DNA from: Paraliobacillus zengyii
Lineage (GTDB): Bacteria; Bacillota; Bacilli; Bacillales; Amphibacillaceae
Length of the DNA stretch: 64,000 nt
Direction: 5' to 3'
Assembly: GCF_003268595.1 (NCBI RefSeq)
Contig: NZ_CP029797.1
Coordinates: forward strand, 3,664,452-3,728,451
The notes beneath the pieces are model-generated. The model made no database searches and was not told the origin of the DNA. It was given only the letters and a program-made list of their open reading frames with translations. Below are positions 1-7,184 of this stretch, one piece after another. Within the stretch, counting starts at the first letter, position 1. Each line of letters opens with the position of its first letter. The position numbers were made by a program, and so were the translations under genes.

Positions 1-424
1 GTCTCGTATTAAGTAATTTAGACATGTACTCAAACACTCTCAACCCTTCTTCTGTAGAAGTATCAATATGCTCCTTCGATGAACAAATCTCTACATCATA
101 TCTAGCTAACTCTCTTTCTATTTGTTGAAGCTCATCTCCATCAGAAGCAAGTGTAAATACATCCCATACAACAACAACTCCAAAGTAACCATTAGCGGCA
201 TCTTTCAACATTTGCTTTAATACTGGTCTTACTTTGTTCGGAGATTTTAAGCTTGGCTCAGAGTAAACTTTACTGACTTGATATCCAGCTTGCTCGCACT
301 TTTCTATTAAGACTTGGACGTTTCGATGGACTCGATACCCCGTCGGTTGAGTACGCGATGTATTACTCGTGTAAATTACTAGCTTGTTTTGATTCTGTTG
401 TGTATTTTTATCTCTATTAATCAT
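1..424 (-). CDS. Resolvase-fold (serine recombinase-like) protein, N-terminal part only, catalytic residues apparently lost
   Basis: The gene starts at 424 behind a good AAAGGAGAAG ribosome site and runs off the left edge, so only about 141 residues are visible. The segment has the serine-recombinase N-domain layout: a short beta strand (LVIYTS, about residues 15-20), a helix, then VLKQMLKDAANGYFGVVVVWD and a later STEEGLRVFEYMSKLL helix. The usual YxRVS start is replaced by YTSNTS. The DRLxR motif reads DVFTLA. The nucleophile Ser and three Arg of active enzymes therefore seem absent. It follows the helicase gene, the place held by ccr recombinases in SCC elements. It may be an inactive partner of a true recombinase lying outside the window. 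Family assignment is inferred from the fold pattern. Confidence 0.6.
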   Translation of the reverse strand, partial: MINRDKNTQQNQNKLVIYTSNTSRTQPTGYRVHRNVQVLIEKCEQAGYQVSKVYSEPSLKSPNKVRPVLKQMLKDAANGYFGVVVVWDVFTLASDGDELQQIERELARYDVEICSSKEHIDTSTEEGLRVFEYMSKLLNTR

Positions 425-530
425 TAGAATCTTCTCCTTTAGTTTGTTTTACAAGATATCCTGTAACCATCTCTGCTAAAATATCTATCAAGTTTTGATA
501 CTCGTAATCAGAGGTTTCCATGTTATTCAT
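417..530 (-). CDS. Small 37-residue protein upstream of and overlapping the recombinase-like gene
   Basis: A 37-codon reading frame begins MNNMETSDYEYQNLID and ends GEDSND. It has a strong ribosome site (ACGGAGGAAC) about 5 bases before its ATG. Its last 8 bases overlap the start of the recombinase-like gene, so the recombinase ribosome site lies inside this frame. That arrangement is typical of translational coupling. The protein is acidic with an amphipathic middle (LIDILAEMVTGYLV) and no recognised domain. It may be a small accessory or antitoxin-like partner of the recombinase-like protein, or only a leader peptide controlling its translation. Confidence 0.55.
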   Translation of the reverse strand: MNNMETSDYEYQNLIDILAEMVTGYLVKQTKGEDSND

Positions 531-678
531 TTTAAGTTCCTCCGTTTATAATATGATCTTCAATCTTGAGTTAAATAAGGGGGATAGGGTGGTCAGTTAA
601 AACAAAACTTTTACAAAGAAATGTTTATACATTTTATTTTCTTCTCAAATTTTTAGGTTTTATCTACCCCCAAACCCC

Positions 679-2361
679 CTAAAACTGAATGATGTCTCCT
701 GATAGAGTAGGAGGTTGCAAATCATCTAGTCCTTCCACCTTCATTCCGTCAAAGTAAATAGTTCCTCTCACTTTCTTTTTGATAACTGAGATATTTTCAC
801 TCTCTAAAATAACCTTGAAGTATCGCCAAAAGACCTGACGAGATTTTGTTCCTTTATCATCAATACCTTGTACATGCAGCCACCTCAGGTATATCTGATA
901 AAAGTCCGCCTGCTTTGTTCGAGCACCTTCCACAATAGATACATGCTCTTGAAAAAACTCTTTAACGGGATTTTGTTCGACATAGTAAGAACGGTGACAT
1001 TCCTCAATAGTCTTACTATGACTGAATTGATAACTGTTTTGTTTTAGTCGTATCAGCCCCTCAATAGCCCAGTTTAAAATTCCAGGTAGTTCTTCCAGCA
1101 ACTCATCTTTTAAATTAACATTGCGTTCATCTTTGCTGAAAGTTCGTCGAAATGGGATGATGAGTAGTTTTCGGAAATACCCACTCGTCACATCTATTGA
1201 GTCAGGTAGACTGTTAACCAAAAAAACTAAACGGCAAAATGGCTGATAACTGATTGCTGGACGGTACTTGATATTGATGTTAATATTATCACCGCTTACA
1301 ATCGCTTTGAAGTTCTCAGTTTTAAGGGCTTTTCCACCCATTTCATTTTCAGCGGCTATGTTTAACGATTTCCCCATCAAGTTTTCCATACCGAACGGGT
1401 CATTAAAGCTCGCCAAAGTAACACTACTTACGTTGGCGGGTCCCACAATGTTAGTGATAACCGTTGCTAATACACTTTTCCCGTTAGCACCCCTCCCGAA
1501 ATAGTAGACAGCTTTCTCAGCTTTTGTTTCGCCGGTTAGCAAGTACCCAATTAGTTCTTGATGTACGTCTATCAATTCCGCATCATTGAGCGTAATCTCT
1601 TGCATGAACGTCAAGAACTTAGGAGAAACAGCGGATGAATCATACTCAATTGGAAGTTGCACCGTTGATAAAAAAAACGGTGAGTGTTCTTCTAAAACGT
1701 AAGTCGAAAGATTCAACATTCCGTTCTTCAAATTAATGAAGTTTCGGTCAGCATTCATCGTATCAACGATAATAGCTTCACGTTGAAGTGCCTTGGATAT
1801 TTCTGTTTCATAGATGCTTTTCCAACTATTCCATCTGCCTTCATGCATCACAGTTCGGATAATTTTACCAAGATTCACTTCAGACAATTCTTCGTACACA
1901 CCTTTACGATTGTATAGAAATATTCGTCCGTCTTTAGTGGAGCGAACATGGCATCGCTTAATGAAGTGCTTTGCAAAGGCATTGGCATTGAAGTTGAATC
2001 GTTTTTTCTTTTCGTCATAGAAGAATCCTCTCTCTTCTGCTTTTGCTACTTTCTTTACGTGTTCCAGTTCCGAGAGTAATAATTCAGATACTAAAGATTC
2101 AGACACGATTTCCGTCTTACTGTACATTTCATGTACCGACTTCTTTGACATGTTATGAATGTCTTCCAATAGCGCATTAAAGAACGTTTCTCCCTCTTCA
2201 TGAACTACTAGATTAATCCCAGTCACTAACATGGAACGCTTTTGTGGAACACTGACTTCCTGCACCAGTCTCTTTAAAGTTTCGCAGGAGTCTAGTATTC
2301 TAATTTTTGATATAGGATAAGGTGCTATGTAATCATTCATCTCAACCTCTTTCTGTTTCAT
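679..2361 (-). CDS. D5/P4-type SF3 replicative helicase (SCC Cch2-like)
   Basis: A 560-residue protein with the D5-family superfamily-3 helicase layout. The N-terminal half (about 120-260) is a D5_N-like region. Walker A is GRGANGKS at about 289-296, a Walker B-like LNIAAENE lies at about 333-340, and a sensor-1 Asn sits in LVFLVNSLP (about 378-386). A C-terminal winged-helix-like tail follows at about 465-540. Enzymes of this family load on origins of phages, plasmids and SCC elements and unwind DNA after excision. The gene follows the 198-residue gene and precedes the recombinase-like gene on the same strand, matching the helicase-then-recombinase order of SCC elements. The start at 2361 has a GAGGGGGA ribosome site. 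Helicase call is firm; SCC kinship is inferred from context. Confidence 0.85.
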   Translation of the reverse strand: MKQKEVEMNDYIAPYPISKIRILDSCETLKRLVQEVSVPQKRSMLVTGINLVVHEEGETFFNALLEDIHNMSKKSVHEMYSKTEIVSESLVSELLLSELEHVKKVAKAEERGFFYDEKKKRFNFNANAFAKHFIKRCHVRSTKDGRIFLYNRKGVYEELSEVNLGKIIRTVMHEGRWNSWKSIYETEISKALQREAIIVDTMNADRNFINLKNGMLNLSTYVLEEHSPFFLSTVQLPIEYDSSAVSPKFLTFMQEITLNDAELIDVHQELIGYLLTGETKAEKAVYYFGRGANGKSVLATVITNIVGPANVSSVTLASFNDPFGMENLMGKSLNIAAENEMGGKALKTENFKAIVSGDNININIKYRPAISYQPFCRLVFLVNSLPDSIDVTSGYFRKLLIIPFRRTFSKDERNVNLKDELLEELPGILNWAIEGLIRLKQNSYQFSHSKTIEECHRSYYVEQNPVKEFFQEHVSIVEGARTKQADFYQIYLRWLHVQGIDDKGTKSRQVFWRYFKVILESENISVIKKKVRGTIYFDGMKVEGLDDLQPPTLSGDIIQF

Positions 2362-2391
2362 CTTCAGTTCCCCCTCATAAGTGTGGTATGT

Positions 2392-2414
2392 GTAGGAGGA
2401 GTTACTCCTCCTAC
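2392..2414. repeat. Perfect 10-bp inverted repeat between island genes
   Basis: GTAGGAGGAG, three bases, CTCCTCCTAC. It sits between the stop of the 198-residue gene and the start of the helicase gene. In the minus-strand transcript it forms a tight hairpin whose arm contains a Shine-Dalgarno-like GGAGG. It has no T-run, so it is more likely an RNA stability or translation-control hairpin than a terminator. Confidence 0.6.
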
Positions 2415-2418
2415 CAAT

Positions 2419-3015
2419 TTATTTTTTCAGTTTTTCTACAGTTCGAACGGCTAAACGCTCATACTCATCACCAGAGTCAGTCATGTAATGCGATATGTCA
2501 CAACCACCTTTCAAACCGATTAACTGTTGAATTGTGATACTTTGTCCCTCAAATACACATTTGAAATTAATTAGAAACTGCATCAATGGTGAATCCGGAT
2601 TAGATGAAATAGTATAAGGGATTGTAATATGGTTTGGAACATCTTCACCAGATCGGAGCAGAGAAAAAGTCAGTAGATATTGGTCATATGGGCCATAATT
2701 CCCCTGAACCCCTTCCCTAGACGTAACGCTATCAATTTCGAAGAAATAACTCCCCTCTGCCACCTTTGCTCTTCTTAGTAATTTCACCATTTCGTCTGAA
2801 AACTTAATTACTCGATTAATTGGTAACCTCGCATTTTCAACAGGTGATTCCGTTACTTCCCGCTCTTCCTTTATTTCTCTTATTGGCTCAATGAGGGAAT
2901 CTTCATGTGAAGGATCTTCATCAACCGTTCCTTCAGAATTATCCGCGGCTAGCATTTTTTCATGAGCTTCTATTGGACCTCTCAGTATTGGTCGAATTAC
3001 TTTTTTTAAAGCCAT
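2419..3015 (-). CDS. Putative OB-fold/ssDNA-binding-like protein of the island replication module
   Basis: 198 residues. The first 80 are charged and low in complexity (many Glu and Ser). The second half (about 88-185) is a compact beta-rich domain with SYFFEIDSV, YDQYLLTFSLL, ITIPYTIS and a middle helix SPLMQFLINF. This is reminiscent of small phage single-strand-binding OB-fold or DUF669-like proteins. Its start codon overlaps the stop of the upstream gene (TAATG), with a GGAGGGGG ribosome site, so it is co-translated. It lies directly before the helicase gene, where SCC elements carry small OB-fold partners. The functional label rests on context and fold impression only; it could be unrelated. 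Confidence 0.4.
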   Translation of the reverse strand: MALKKVIRPILRGPIEAHEKMLAADNSEGTVDEDPSHEDSLIEPIREIKEEREVTESPVENARLPINRVIKFSDEMVKLLRRAKVAEGSYFFEIDSVTSREGVQGNYGPYDQYLLTFSLLRSGEDVPNHITIPYTISSNPDSPLMQFLINFKCVFEGQSITIQQLIGLKGGCDISHYMTDSGDEYERLAVRTVEKLKK

Positions 3016-3518
3016 TATGCTACCCCCTCCAATCTTTCGTTTAAGAATAGGACTCTTGTTTCATGTTCATTCAAACAAAAACATGAAGTACAAAAACTGG
3101 TATTAAATTGTATAACTTCGTTCGGAGCACTCCAAACCAACCTGTTAGGATCTTCTATTAAACAACGTTCGAGAAATGTCAGTTTAAAGTTTTGAATGTT
3201 CTTAATAAAAGAAATGAATTCTTGGATTAATTCTAAATACTGCTCTTGGGTAACTACCATTTGAAACGCTTTAGCGTACCAGTGTATTTCTATACGATTT
3301 GTAAATATTATAATTTCATCTGGCGACACCATCCATTTTTTTGAATCCCAAACTAGGTTATTTACCATTTTATTCAGGCTTTGAGTATCTAATCTATTAT
3401 CAAGGGATACTTCTGCGGAAAATCTATTCAATGCATTTTGGCCATCATAATGGTCTTTTCGCATAGTGAATTTTTTTAACCTTTTGTGCTTTATGGAATA
3501 CAGTGGTGTTGATTTCAT
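3015..3518 (-). CDS. Hypothetical island protein, 167 residues
   Basis: No recognised domain. The protein is mixed alpha/beta, with a hydrophobic helical centre (YLELIQEFISFIKNIQNFKLTFLERCL) and a C-terminal FCTSCFCLNEHE segment holding three closely spaced cysteines. The start at 3518 has an AGGAGA ribosome site. The stop overlaps the next start by TAATG, so it belongs to the same transcript as the 198-residue protein and the helicase. The position suggests an accessory role in element replication or excision, but nothing in the sequence proves it. Confidence 0.6.
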   Translation of the reverse strand: MKSTPLYSIKHKRLKKFTMRKDHYDGQNALNRFSAEVSLDNRLDTQSLNKMVNNLVWDSKKWMVSPDEIIIFTNRIEIHWYAKAFQMVVTQEQYLELIQEFISFIKNIQNFKLTFLERCLIEDPNRLVWSAPNEVIQFNTSFCTSCFCLNEHETRVLFLNERLEGVA

Positions 3519-3541
3519 TTTTTTATCTCCTATTCTATTAC

Positions 3542-3964
3542 TTAGTCATTTAATGCTGTTGATTGGTCTGAAAATGTAAATGTGTTAATAACAGAATTTA
3601 GATACCATGCAATCACAATTGAATCCTTTTTTATTTCGTAGCCTACAGGTTTCACGTGAAACTTATCCAAATTATTAATAATCCGTTGTGTCACTTCATA
3701 TCTTTCATTTTCTGTCATATCAACGAGCAAGATTTCTTTAAAAGAATTTATCTCTGCAAAAGCCATTAAATTCTTTAATGTGTTAATATCCTCCAACACT
3801 GCAAATTCCTCTTCATCAATTGAATCATAAGGTTCATCACCAAACTGAGAAGTATTCATTAATCTTTTTTCTTTTATCGATATTTCTTCCTGTTCATATT
3901 CCCCTTGAATATTATTAATCAAAGTTAATTTCCCATTATAATATTTCTTAACTTGTTCTATCAT
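3542..3964 (-). CDS. Hypothetical island protein, 140 residues, carrying an internal parS core
   Basis: An acidic alpha/beta protein of unknown family: an N-terminal KKYYNGKLTLI segment, an acidic middle (DEPYDSIDEEEFAVLEDI) and a C-terminal VKPVGYEIKKDSIVIAWYL strand pair. The ribosome site AGGAGATGA precedes the ATG at 3964. The spacing to the next gene is 23 bases, so it appears to head the replication-module operon that runs to the helicase. Its coding sequence contains a 14-bp palindrome identical to the core of the chromosomal parS site. Confidence 0.55.
   Translation of the reverse strand: MIEQVKKYYNGKLTLINNIQGEYEQEEISIKEKRLMNTSQFGDEPYDSIDEEEFAVLEDINTLKNLMAFAEINSFKEILLVDMTENERYEVTQRIINNLDKFHVKPVGYEIKKDSIVIAWYLNSVINTFTFSDQSTALND
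3649..3662. promoter_or_regulatory. parS-like ParB (Spo0J) binding core inside an island gene
   Basis: GTTTCACGTGAAAC is a perfect palindrome matching 14 of the 16 positions of the parS site at 56914; only the two outermost bases differ. A 14-bp match is not expected by chance in a 64-kb window. Whether ParB binds here is untested. Confidence 0.6.
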
Positions 3965-4131
3965 AAAGTCATCTCCTATTGGTTTTTTTAGTAGTAATCA
4001 CTTTCTGTAATTGATCATATCAAGAATGAAAGAATATTTTTAGTAGGGCAAAATAAATAATTACACTAACCCTAGTCCAGAAAGCAAAAAAAAACCACCA
4101 TCAGAATGGCAGCTAATTCTAGTAATTATTT

Positions 4132-4956
4132 TTATTTGTAAAGCTCCCTTAATGCTTTCTCCAACACTGTTTTACTATCATCATAGGTTATATCATCAGG
4201 ATTTTCATTTTCATCAATCGCTTGTATCACCTTATCTTCAATCTCTTCATGACGAATTTCACTAAAAATGTCAGCCACTTCACCAAATTCAATAAAACAT
4301 TTGTAAATCTTTTTTTCCAAATAGTCATACAGTTCAACTACATCGTTTTCATTAAGTAATCTAGTATCGTTAGTTTCATCAGTTAAACCTTCCATTAGAG
4401 ATGTTTCTTGTTTGTCACTATTATCTGTATGATCTAAATCCCCAAAAGCTCCATATCTCAATTCGGCTTTCTTTATCAACCAACTTAATTTATCAATTAA
4501 GCGGTGATGTCTTTCTATAGAAAAATAATGATGGTCAGCATAAATTTTGTTTCTGATTTGCTCTTTTTGAAGAGTATTCTTAATATCCTTAGTACTATAT
4601 TCCACCAGTCCGTTCACCAACTCACTCCAGGTGGAATACGGTAAACTATCTAATCCACCTTTTCTAATTGCCTTTACGGGTGCCGAAGTATAGTTTAAAA
4701 GTAAGAATTTTATGTATTCCTTTGAATCCAACGGTATAGCAAATTCTCTTCCATTCTTTATTGCATTTTTTTCTATGCCTTTAATCTTGAGAAGATCCAC
4801 TAATTTTTTCACATGTTCTTTTTTATAATTTCCAAATTTTTTTTCATCTACTACTTTTATATTTCCATCTACTTCTTTCTTCACAAGACAATAATTACTT
4901 TCCAATGCAAGTTCTTTTGAAATTTGGTACATCGAAACAGTTTTTTTAAAATTCAT
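4132..4956 (-). CDS. Hypothetical island protein, 274 residues, possible DNA-binding N-terminus
   Basis: Unrecognised. The N-terminus (TVSMYQISKELALESNYCLVKK) could form a helix-turn-helix. Residues about 40-130 are basic and alpha-helical. An acidic linker with an ETSLMEGLTDETND segment follows, and the C-terminal 70 residues are a strongly acidic helix bundle. It has its own AGGAGA ribosome site. It is separated from the replication operon by about 170 bases containing a weak hairpin followed by a T-run on the minus strand (about 4085-4115), so it is probably a separate transcript. A regulator or nucleic-acid-binding role is possible but unproven. Confidence 0.55.
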   Translation of the reverse strand: MNFKKTVSMYQISKELALESNYCLVKKEVDGNIKVVDEKKFGNYKKEHVKKLVDLLKIKGIEKNAIKNGREFAIPLDSKEYIKFLLLNYTSAPVKAIRKGGLDSLPYSTWSELVNGLVEYSTKDIKNTLQKEQIRNKIYADHHYFSIERHHRLIDKLSWLIKKAELRYGAFGDLDHTDNSDKQETSLMEGLTDETNDTRLLNENDVVELYDYLEKKIYKCFIEFGEVADIFSEIRHEEIEDKVIQAIDENENPDDITYDDSKTVLEKALRELYK

Positions 4957-5287
4957 ATCTTAATCTCCTGTCTAAGTCTAATAGAGGAAAGCAAAAAAAT
5001 TATAGTGAAAGATATCTACTCAATCATTTTACTACATTTTTTCATTATACCAGTATCTTTTTAGTATCATTATATATCTCCTAATCACTTACCCATGATT
5101 AGGAAACTATAAAAACTCACTTGATAAATTTAACATCTTTAAAACTAACCAAACGTCCTAGAGTAATTTCTTATTTTATTTCCTTATAATTACAATTGAA
5201 TTACTAGGCTAAACAGAGGTTTAATTAAAAAATTTGCTTAGATCTAAAAAAAAGTAAATATGAAAAATCATATTTACTATCTAATTA
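4957..5287. other. AT-rich intergenic stretch with a terminator
   Basis: No convincing reading frame in either direction. The stretch is very AT-rich and holds the putative promoter region for the 274-residue gene. At its right end (5245-5280) it has the terminator of the 61-residue gene. Confidence 0.5.
5245..5280 (-). terminator. Terminator after the 61-residue island gene
   Basis: On the minus strand AGTAAATATGA, a short T loop and TCATATTTACT form a perfect 11-bp stem followed by eight T. It lies just after the stop at 5288. Confidence 0.75.
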
Positions 5288-5473
5288 TTAATAATCGGTT
5301 GGAAACAGCATAGTCTGCTTATCAGAAAATTTAATATCAGAGGTCTGAAAGTAATCCATCCTTTCTCTCTTCTTCTTAGCTAACAGGTCCACTAGATTCC
5401 ATAAAAGGATTTGTATCTCTACTTCATCATTTATTGCTCTAAATATATAATTAGACTTAATATACTCCGTCAT
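5288..5473 (-). CDS. Small hypothetical island protein, 61 residues
   Basis: A short alpha-helical protein (NYIFRAINDEVEIQILLWNLVDLLAKKKRERMDYFQ) with an amphipathic, Leu-rich centre and a basic patch. Its ribosome site is weak (AAAGATAG). A strong terminator follows directly, which supports it being expressed. No family recognised. It lies downstream of the RadC pair on the same strand and could be the last gene of that transcript. Confidence 0.4.
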   Translation of the reverse strand: MTEYIKSNYIFRAINDEVEIQILLWNLVDLLAKKKRERMDYFQTSDIKFSDKQTMLFPTDY

Positions 5474-5563
5474 TTTTATCTATCTTTTAGGAGAATTGTA
5501 ATCCTTTAAAGTTGTTCATTATTAATGAAAATTCGATAGTATCTTTTCATATTTAAGATCCTT

Positions 5564-5878
5564 TTAAATTAGATCTAAAGGCACATTTTCATCAATTAGT
5601 TCCCCATCCTTAATACAAATAGCATGTAGCCACCTATCCGCAATATCAATTTCCGTTACTATAGAGAAGATCCACTCCTGCTCATTTTGATCCATATAAA
5701 CCGTTGTTAAAAATAGTAATGGATCAGGTAATCCTTTAAGTACATTTACCGGAAAAACATTTTCATCTATCTCAGTCTTATACATTGATAATCCTTCAAA
5801 GATCACCTTATCTATATTCACTTTAATATTGTGTGTTTTTTTCATATAATTTACAAATAGTTCAGTTTTACCATTCAT
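5564..5878 (-). CDS. Hypothetical protein coupled to RadC, 104 residues
   Basis: The start codon overlaps the stop of the RadC gene (TAATG) with an AAGGGG ribosome site, so the two are probably co-translated. The protein is alpha/beta (TELFVNYMKKTHNIKV, EWIFSIVTEIDIADRWLHAICIKDGEL) with no recognised domain. RadC-like genes on integrative elements often travel with short unknown partners. A functional link to RadC is inferred from coupling alone. Confidence 0.55.
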   Translation of the reverse strand: MNGKTELFVNYMKKTHNIKVNIDKVIFEGLSMYKTEIDENVFPVNVLKGLPDPLLFLTTVYMDQNEQEWIFSIVTEIDIADRWLHAICIKDGELIDENVPLDLI

Positions 5879-6390
5879 TAGATATACCCCTTTTCTTTTA
5901 GTGAATTGAAGGTGTTATCGCCTACAATAATATGGTCTAATAGTTCAATTCCAATTAGATTTCCTGCCTCAACTAATCTCTTTGTCACCTTGATATCTTC
6001 ATTACTTGGGTCAGTTAATCCAGATGGGTGATTATGAAGAACCATAATGCTTGCTGCTGAAGACAAGATGGCTGCTTTCATAACTTCACGAGGACTTACA
6101 AGGCTAGCGTTTAAACTGCCAATGTGACAAACATTTATTGAAACAGGTTGATTCTTTGTATCTAATGACATTACAATGAAGTGCTCTCTGTCCTTATCCT
6201 CCAAAAAGCTTTTAGCTAATTCGTAAGCATCTTGAGGTGAGCGAATACATCTCTTTTCATAAAGAATACTAGACTCCCTGACTAATCTCACACTAACAAT
6301 ATTCACTCGTTTTGCTGGATCCTGCTTTCCTTCTTTCACTACATCTACTAACGGCAACTTTGACTCTTTGGTGTTCACATACTTTTTCAA
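5878..6390 (-). CDS. radC: RadC-family JAB/MPN-domain protein
   Basis: 170 residues matching the JAMM-type metallo domain of RadC (DUF2466). The catalytic pattern is complete: Glu at about 102 (REVMKAA), His119 and His121 in HNHPSG, and Asp132 (PSNED). The protein lacks the N-terminal HhH region of full-length chromosomal RadC, which is usual for the short RadC versions on SCC elements, prophages and integrative elements. Despite the name, a repair role is not established for the family. The start at 6390 follows a typical ribosome site. It sits between the island replication module and the methyltransferases. Confidence 0.85.
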   Translation of the reverse strand: MKKYVNTKESKLPLVDVVKEGKQDPAKRVNIVSVRLVRESSILYEKRCIRSPQDAYELAKSFLEDKDREHFIVMSLDTKNQPVSINVCHIGSLNASLVSPREVMKAAILSSAASIMVLHNHPSGLTDPSNEDIKVTKRLVEAGNLIGIELLDHIIVGDNTFNSLKEKGYI

Positions 6391-6415
6391 TTTAAATTCC
6401 TCCTAAAATAGAAAT

Positions 6416-6446
6416 AGCCCAAATTCCTTAAAAGGAATTTGGGCTT
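6416..6446. terminator. Strong hairpin upstream of radC
   Basis: AGCCCAAATTCC and GGAATTTGGGCT form a 12-bp perfect stem upstream of the radC start. The T-rich side is on the plus strand, although no plus-strand gene precedes it. It may end a minus-strand transcript from the 81-residue gene. Confidence 0.5.
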
Positions 6447-6618
6447 TGTATTAATAAAATTTATTCTACTAATATTACATATATATTCACGCTTAAATCA
6501 GAAGATTTAAATTGATATCATACTCTTTTTTTAATATTAAATAATAAAAGAACACCTCTAGTATCATCCACAGATGTTCTTTAGCACTATTATATTAGAA
6601 TTTTTAAATATAATATTA

Positions 6619-6864
6619 TTAAGCATTATAATAATCAATAAGTCCATTATAATCTATCTTTTCTATACTTTTATGAATTATCTCCGAAACATATCCTTCA
6701 GTAACATATTGTAATTCTTCCATTATATAGGCTTCTATTTTCTCGCTTAATATAGATATTAGCTCTAGTCTGTCTTCACTTTCAGCTTCAGCTAAAATAA
6801 TATCGATTGCGTTTCCAAACCATTTCGAAACTAAACTTGTTTCAATATTCATGAATTCTTTCAT
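6619..6864 (-). CDS. Small hypothetical acidic protein, 81 residues
   Basis: The start at 6864 (MKEFMNIETSLV) is preferred because an AAGGAG ribosome site precedes it. An upstream in-frame ATG at 6945 lacks one. The protein is wholly alpha-helical and acidic (ILAEAESEDRLELISILSEKIEAYIMEEL), with no cysteines or recognised motif. It resembles the size and style of small anti-restriction or toxin-antitoxin partner proteins, but no family can be named. It lies alone between the RadC and methyltransferase units. Confidence 0.45.
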   Translation of the reverse strand: MKEFMNIETSLVSKWFGNAIDIILAEAESEDRLELISILSEKIEAYIMEELQYVTEGYVSEIIHKSIEKIDYNGLIDYYNA

Positions 6865-7147
6865 CTTAAAATCAACTCCTTCTATATAGATTATATATAC
6901 AGTAATATTTTGAAATTCGGATAACAGAGTATCAACTTTTCTCATAATAAGTAATGAGCGATCATTATTCCTTTTGATAATTTTCTACTCTATTGAACTC
7001 CTCCAATTCTATAATAACCAAAGGTACTCTTCTACCTATTGATAATATAATTTTTCAATATATATTTAATACGGATACTAATATTTTCATTACTATACTA
7101 GGACTTAAATAAATACAGAGTTTACTGATTATACTTTTTAAAATAAA

Positions 7148-7184
7148 ACAAGCCCTAATTCCCTTTTAGAGAATTAGGGCTTAT
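7148..7184 (-). terminator. Terminator of the methyltransferase operon
   Basis: AAGCCCTAATTC and GAATTAGGGCTT pair in a 12-bp stem. On the minus strand a T-rich run follows. The hairpin overlaps the last codons of the 421-residue methyltransferase. Confidence 0.75.

Noticed and set aside
577..683. G-rich and C-rich tracts as a G-quadruplex or long stem
   Set aside because: Too few regular G-runs and no long complementary stretch; probably just base bias.
1268..1504. Plus-strand open frame opposite the helicase gene, and many similar frames opposite core genes
   Set aside because: These are shadows of real minus-strand genes; no ribosome sites and no protein-like composition.
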